Shown: piece by piece, positions 29,492 to 32,371 of the stretch
How the letters are laid out: every line of letters starts with the position of its first letter
Numbering within the stretch: the first letter of the stretch is position 1
Source of the DNA: DATJLQ01 sp035509415
GTDB taxonomy: Bacteria; Pseudomonadota; Alphaproteobacteria; JACZXZ01
NCBI GenBank assembly: GCA_035509415.1
Contig: DATJLQ010000231.1
Span: 1 to 32,371 of the forward strand
Direction: 5' to 3'
Length of the DNA: 32,371 bases
Notes under the pieces: model-generated
Seen by the model: only the letters and a program-made list of their open reading frames with translations
Told to the model about the DNA's origin: nothing
The model's database searches: none
Program-made: the position numbers and the translations under genes

Positions 29492-30241
29492 ATGAATGCC
29501 GCCGCGCGAAATCCTGCATTCCTCGAGCGCGCCGCCGCGATTATTCCGACGCTCGACGAAGCCGGCTCGATCGGTGCCGTGGTCAAAGACCTCCTTGCGG
29601 CCGGGATCGCCGAGACGATCGTGGCCGATGGCGCCAGCCGCGACGGCACGGCCGAGATCGCGCGCGCGGCCGGTGCGCGCGTCGTGACCCTCACCGAGCC
29701 GGGCTATGGCCGCGCCTGCGCCACGGGTGCGGCCGCCGCAAGCGAGGTGCGCGACATTCTCGTGTTCCTCGACGGCGACGGCGCCGACCGCGCCGATCTC
29801 GTCGCCCGCCTGGTCGAGCCCATCGCGGCCGGGACCCACGATTTCGTCATCGCGTCGCGCACGCAGGGCGAGCGCGAGCCCGGATCGATGAGCGCCCATC
29901 AGGTCGCGGCCGGCCGCCTCGCGGGGCTTCTCATGGGGGCGCTCTACGGCGTGCGTTACAGCGACATGTGCGCCTTCCGCGCGATCCGGCGCGCCTCGCT
30001 CGCGGGCCTCGGCATGCGCGAGATGGGCTATGGCTGGAACATCGAGATGCAGATGCTGGCGGCGCGCCGGCACCTCCGCATTCTCGAGGTGCCGCTCGCC
30101 TACCGGCGGCGGGCGGCGGGAAAATCGAAGGTCGCGGGCTCGCTCGCCGGCACGTTGCGCGCGGGGACGCGCATTCTCCTCACCTGCGCGCGAATCATGA
30201 CGTCGCCCGCGCCGTGGCAAGCGGGACCACAGTCGCGCTGA
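29492..30241 (+). CDS. GT2 glycosyltransferase, polyprenyl-phosphate sugar synthase-like
   Basis: 249 residues. GT-A layout: AAIIPTLDEAGSIGAVV (16-31), VADGASRDGTAEIA (44-57), EPGYGRACATGAAAA (69-83) and FLDGDGADRADLV with the DxD-like DGDG at 94-97; then MGYGWNIEMQMLAARRHLRILEVPLAYRRRAAGKSKVAGS, as in DPM1/DPG synthases. There is no membrane domain. It is the last gene of the coupled cluster, 13 bp after the radical SAM gene, and could provide the lipid-linked sugar used by the GT87-type enzyme (inference). Its last 47 bp (30195-30241) overlap the 3' end of the convergent methyltransferase gene, and its C-terminal tail (MTSPAPWQAGPQSR) is encoded there. Confidence 0.9.
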   Translation: MNAAARNPAFLERAAAIIPTLDEAGSIGAVVKDLLAAGIAETIVADGASRDGTAEIARAAGARVVTLTEPGYGRACATGAAAASEVRDILVFLDGDGADRADLVARLVEPIAAGTHDFVIASRTQGEREPGSMSAHQVAAGRLAGLLMGALYGVRYSDMCAFRAIRRASLAGLGMREMGYGWNIEMQMLAARRHLRILEVPLAYRRRAAGKSKVAGSLAGTLRAGTRILLTCARIMTSPAPWQAGPQSR

Positions 30242-30887
30242 GCCCCGCCGCGGCCGCGGGCTTGCGCGCGATCGCCATCATGTCGGTGCCGATCATGCCG
30301 AGCCGGGGCCAGAGCCGATAGGCCTGGAACCGCCCGGTGCCGTAACGCGAGTTCCACGAATGGACGGTCACGTCGAAGCCCGCCATGCGCAGGAGGCGCA
30401 CGATCGAGATCTTGTCGTAGGGCCTGACGTGGGTCGGGTCGTCCCAGAACCGGATGTAGGTTTTGCGCCAATCGGGCGTCACGACGAAGAACGGCGCTCC
30501 GACCTTGAGCACGCGCCGCGCCTCGGCGAGGAAATGGTCCGTCCGCTCCAGATGCTCGATCACATGCAGGCAGATCGCCGCGTCGACGCTGTCGTCGGCG
30601 AGCGGAAGCGGGTCGCGCACGATGTCGCAGCGCAGGGCTCGAAAGCCGAAGCGCTCGCGGAACATCGGGAAATTCAGATCGTCGATGTCGACGACCGTGA
30701 TCGAGCGCCAGCCCGCCTCGTCGAGCGGGATCGACGCGTGGCCCTGGCCCGCGCCGATATCGAGAATCGACGCGTCCTTGCGCACACCGTGGGTCTCCAT
30801 CAGCCACGGCATCATGAACCGGTGAAACGGCCCGATCGTTTCCGCGTTGTAGCCCTGAGCCGCCATTTCGCTGAGATAATGCGACAT
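30195..30887 (-). CDS. Class I SAM-dependent methyltransferase
   Basis: 230 residues. Motif I is ILDIGAGQGHASIPL (about 41-55), the acidic post-I residue is in VVDIDDLNFP, and the motif IV region is DAAICLHVIEHLERTDHFLAEARRVLKVGAPFFVVTP. This is a small-molecule type methyltransferase; WRKTYIRFWDDPTHVRPYDKISIVRLLRMAGF is usual in enzymes linked to sugar or polysaccharide genes. It converges on the GT2 gene with a 47-bp overlap at the 3' ends, so it is separately transcribed but probably belongs to the same locus. The C-terminal residues AAAAGLSATVVPLATARATS come from the overlap. The 228 bp between it and the next gene contain short GACCGGCGA-like direct repeats (about 30940-30980). Confidence 0.9.
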   Translation of the reverse strand: MSHYLSEMAAQGYNAETIGPFHRFMMPWLMETHGVRKDASILDIGAGQGHASIPLDEAGWRSITVVDIDDLNFPMFRERFGFRALRCDIVRDPLPLADDSVDAAICLHVIEHLERTDHFLAEARRVLKVGAPFFVVTPDWRKTYIRFWDDPTHVRPYDKISIVRLLRMAGFDVTVHSWNSRYGTGRFQAYRLWPRLGMIGTDMMAIARKPAAAAGLSATVVPLATARATS

Positions 30888-31115
30888 CGAGCCATCCTGG
30901 CGCTCTGCGAGCCGACATCGCTGCGACCGATGAATCGTCGACGAGGACCGGCGACGATGACCGGCGAGGAGGACCGGTCCCGCGCGTTCGGCGCGGCGCC
31001 GGCAATATCGACTGCCCGGCTACGCGGCGCAAGCGGCATCGAGCGGCGCGCGCCGGCTCCGTGGTGACAGGCCGCGCGGCGCCTGTTAAAAAGCCCTCCC
31101 ACCCGGGAGGAAGCC

Positions 31116-32081
31116 ATGGCCAAGAAACCCTACATCGTCGCCCTCGAGGAGCATTATCACGACCCCGACATCGTCGCGGTCTCGGTCATGGAGGGGCGCG
31201 CGAACCCGGAGATCCGGCGCCGCCTCGACGATCTCGGCGAATTGCGCCTCAAGGAGATGGACGAGGCCGGCATCGACTTCCAGGTGCTCTCGCTGGGCGC
31301 ACCCGCGACCCAGCGCCTCGATCCCGGCTCGGCGCTGCAGCTCACGCGCGCGGTCAACGACCGGCTCCACGAGGCGGTGCGCGCGAAGCCGGACCGGTTC
31401 GGCGCCTTCGCGGCGCTGCCGACGACGACCGAGGCGAAGCTCGCGGCCGACGAGCTCGAGCGCACGGTCACCAAGCTCGGCTTCGTGGGCGGCATGCTGC
31501 ACGGGCTCTCGGCCGGAATCTTCCTCGACGACAAGCGCTTCTGGCCGGTCTACGAGCGCGCTGAAAAGCTCGACGTGCCGATCTACATGCACCCGGCGGT
31601 CCCCCATCCCGCCGTGCTCGATGCCTATCTCAAGGACTACTTGCCGCGCCATCCGATGCTGCAGCGCGCCGCCTGGGGTTTCACCATCGAGACCGCGACC
31701 CTCGGCATCCGGCTCGTGCTCAGCGGCGTGTTCGACGCCTATCCCAACCTCAAGATCATCCTCGGCCATTTGGGCGAGGGACTGCCGTTCTATCTCTGGC
31801 GCATCGATTCGGCGCTCGCGCGCGACGGCGAGCACGCCAAGGGCTTCCGCGAAAAGTTCCTCAAGCACTTCTACATCACGACCAGCGGATTCTTCTCGTC
31901 GATCGCGCTCGAGTGCTGCATCAAGGAGATGGGCCTGGAGCGCATCATGTTCTCGGTCGACTATCCCTATGTCGACAACAAGCCCGGCACCGACTGGGCG
32001 CTTCATGAGCTGAAACTGAGCGACGCGGAGCGCGAGAAGCTCCTGAGCGGGAACGCGAAGCGCATCCTCAAGCTCAAATAA
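31116..32081 (+). CDS. Amidohydrolase-family decarboxylase/hydrolase (gamma-resorcylate decarboxylase/ACMSD-like)
   Basis: 321 residues with a TIM-barrel metal site: E11 and H13 (ALEEH, in place of the usual HxH), H159 (IYMHP), H218 (ILGHLGEGLPF) and D282 (FSVDYPYVD). The E-x-H first motif and the GHLGE and SVDYP blocks are those of gamma-resorcylate and 5-carboxyvanillate decarboxylases within the ACMSD branch of the amidohydrolase superfamily, which carry out non-oxidative decarboxylation of aromatic acids. The actual substrate is unknown, and hydrolysis is also possible. GGGAGGAAG lies 4 bp before the ATG. It is followed after 15 bp by a MaoC-type hydratase gene on the same strand. Confidence 0.9.
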   Translation: MAKKPYIVALEEHYHDPDIVAVSVMEGRANPEIRRRLDDLGELRLKEMDEAGIDFQVLSLGAPATQRLDPGSALQLTRAVNDRLHEAVRAKPDRFGAFAALPTTTEAKLAADELERTVTKLGFVGGMLHGLSAGIFLDDKRFWPVYERAEKLDVPIYMHPAVPHPAVLDAYLKDYLPRHPMLQRAAWGFTIETATLGIRLVLSGVFDAYPNLKIILGHLGEGLPFYLWRIDSALARDGEHAKGFREKFLKHFYITTSGFFSSIALECCIKEMGLERIMFSVDYPYVDNKPGTDWALHELKLSDAEREKLLSGNAKRILKLK

Positions 32082-32096
32082 CGCGAGCCCGCGGGC

Positions 32097-32371
32097 ATGC
32101 TCAAGCTGCGTACGCTCTTCTTCGAGGATTTGCGCGTCGGCATGAGCGCGCGCTTGCGCCGCACCGTCGCCGCCGCCGACGTGGTCGGCTTCGCCGAGGT
32201 CACGGGCGACCGCAATCCGATCCATCTCTCCGAGCATTTCGCCGCGAAGACGCCGTTCCGCACCCGCATCGCCCACGGGCTCTACACCGCGAGCCTGATC
32301 TCGGCCGTGCTGGGGACGCGGCTTCCGGGGCCGGGTGCGATCTATATTTCCCAGACGCTCCACTTCCGCGC
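32097..32371 (+). CDS. MaoC-like (R)-enoyl-CoA hydratase, truncated by window edge
   Basis: The first 91 residues of a MaoC/PhaJ-type hot-dog protein from ATG 32097. The hydratase-2 motif is present as FAEVTGDRNPIHLSEHFAAKTPFRTRIAHG, with the Asp and His of the D-x-N-P-x-H catalytic pattern, and TRLPGPGAIYISQTLHF follows as in PhaJ. PhaJ enzymes hydrate trans-2-enoyl-CoA to (R)-3-hydroxyacyl-CoA, linking fatty-acid oxidation with PHA synthesis; PHA genes are about 15 kb upstream in this window. Nearby context (a decarboxylase) allows other acyl-CoA roles. The 3' end is outside the window. Confidence 0.88.
   Translation, partial: MLKLRTLFFEDLRVGMSARLRRTVAAADVVGFAEVTGDRNPIHLSEHFAAKTPFRTRIAHGLYTASLISAVLGTRLPGPGAIYISQTLHFR

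Noticed and set aside
1..32371. tRNA, rRNA, insertion sequence or prophage genes
   Set aside because: No such genes or attachment duplications were recognised on reading both strands; composition is even throughout.

Overview
The window is GC-rich chromosomal DNA, densely packed with genes, from an alphaproteobacterium; a Rhodospirillales-like lineage is likely but the order cannot be fixed from sequence alone. The markers are the metX-metW pair, a chorismate mutase-hisC-tyrC operon, DUF2125, the PHA regulator PhaR, bfd/bfr, and a sigma factor/anti-sigma pair. No tRNA, rRNA, insertion sequence, phage gene or CRISPR array was seen. I count 39 genes; the two at the window edges are cut off.

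Layout. 1-2004: a truncated EamA-family exporter and, divergently, a DUF2125 protein. 2012-4940 (minus): a coupled chorismate mutase-like/hisC/tyrC operon for Phe/Tyr synthesis, back to back with metX-metW (5110-6913) for methionine. 7027-7901: convergent bfd and bfr (iron storage), with a Fur-like box in the bfd promoter. 7981-10794: methyltransferase, glyoxalase II, glutathione S-transferase, cupin. 10791-13594: a Tat-type phosphoesterase and a CuA-like cupredoxin, divergent from an ECF sigma factor and its zinc anti-sigma factor; both sides carry the same GGGAAT-N16-C(A/G)GTC promoter pattern. 13616-18512: a PHA (polyhydroxyalkanoate) locus, phaB, phaA, phaC and a phaE-like gene on the minus strand, divergent from phaR, with PhaR-type palindromes and a 35-bp tandem array between phaA and phaB. 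18745-19795: a polyprenyl-phosphate-type glycosyltransferase and a LpxB N-terminal-like membrane protein, ending in a strong terminator. 19918-23702: envelope and miscellaneous genes.

23912-30241 is the most unusual part: six to seven same-strand genes, joined mostly by 4-bp ATGA overlaps, that combine a ModA-like binding protein, a di-heme cytochrome b, a Tat lipoprotein of the sulfite-oxidase family, a DUF2064 transferase, a GT87-type membrane glycosyltransferase, a radical SAM/SPASM-like enzyme and a GT2 glycosyltransferase. A methyltransferase converges on the last gene with a 47-bp overlap. The gene set suggests synthesis of a modified glycan or glycolipid connected with a periplasmic molybdenum redox enzyme, which I cannot match to a characterised pathway. 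The window ends with a metal-dependent decarboxylase/hydrolase and the start of a PhaJ-like MaoC hydratase.

Family names come from reading the translated sequences; no database search was run.
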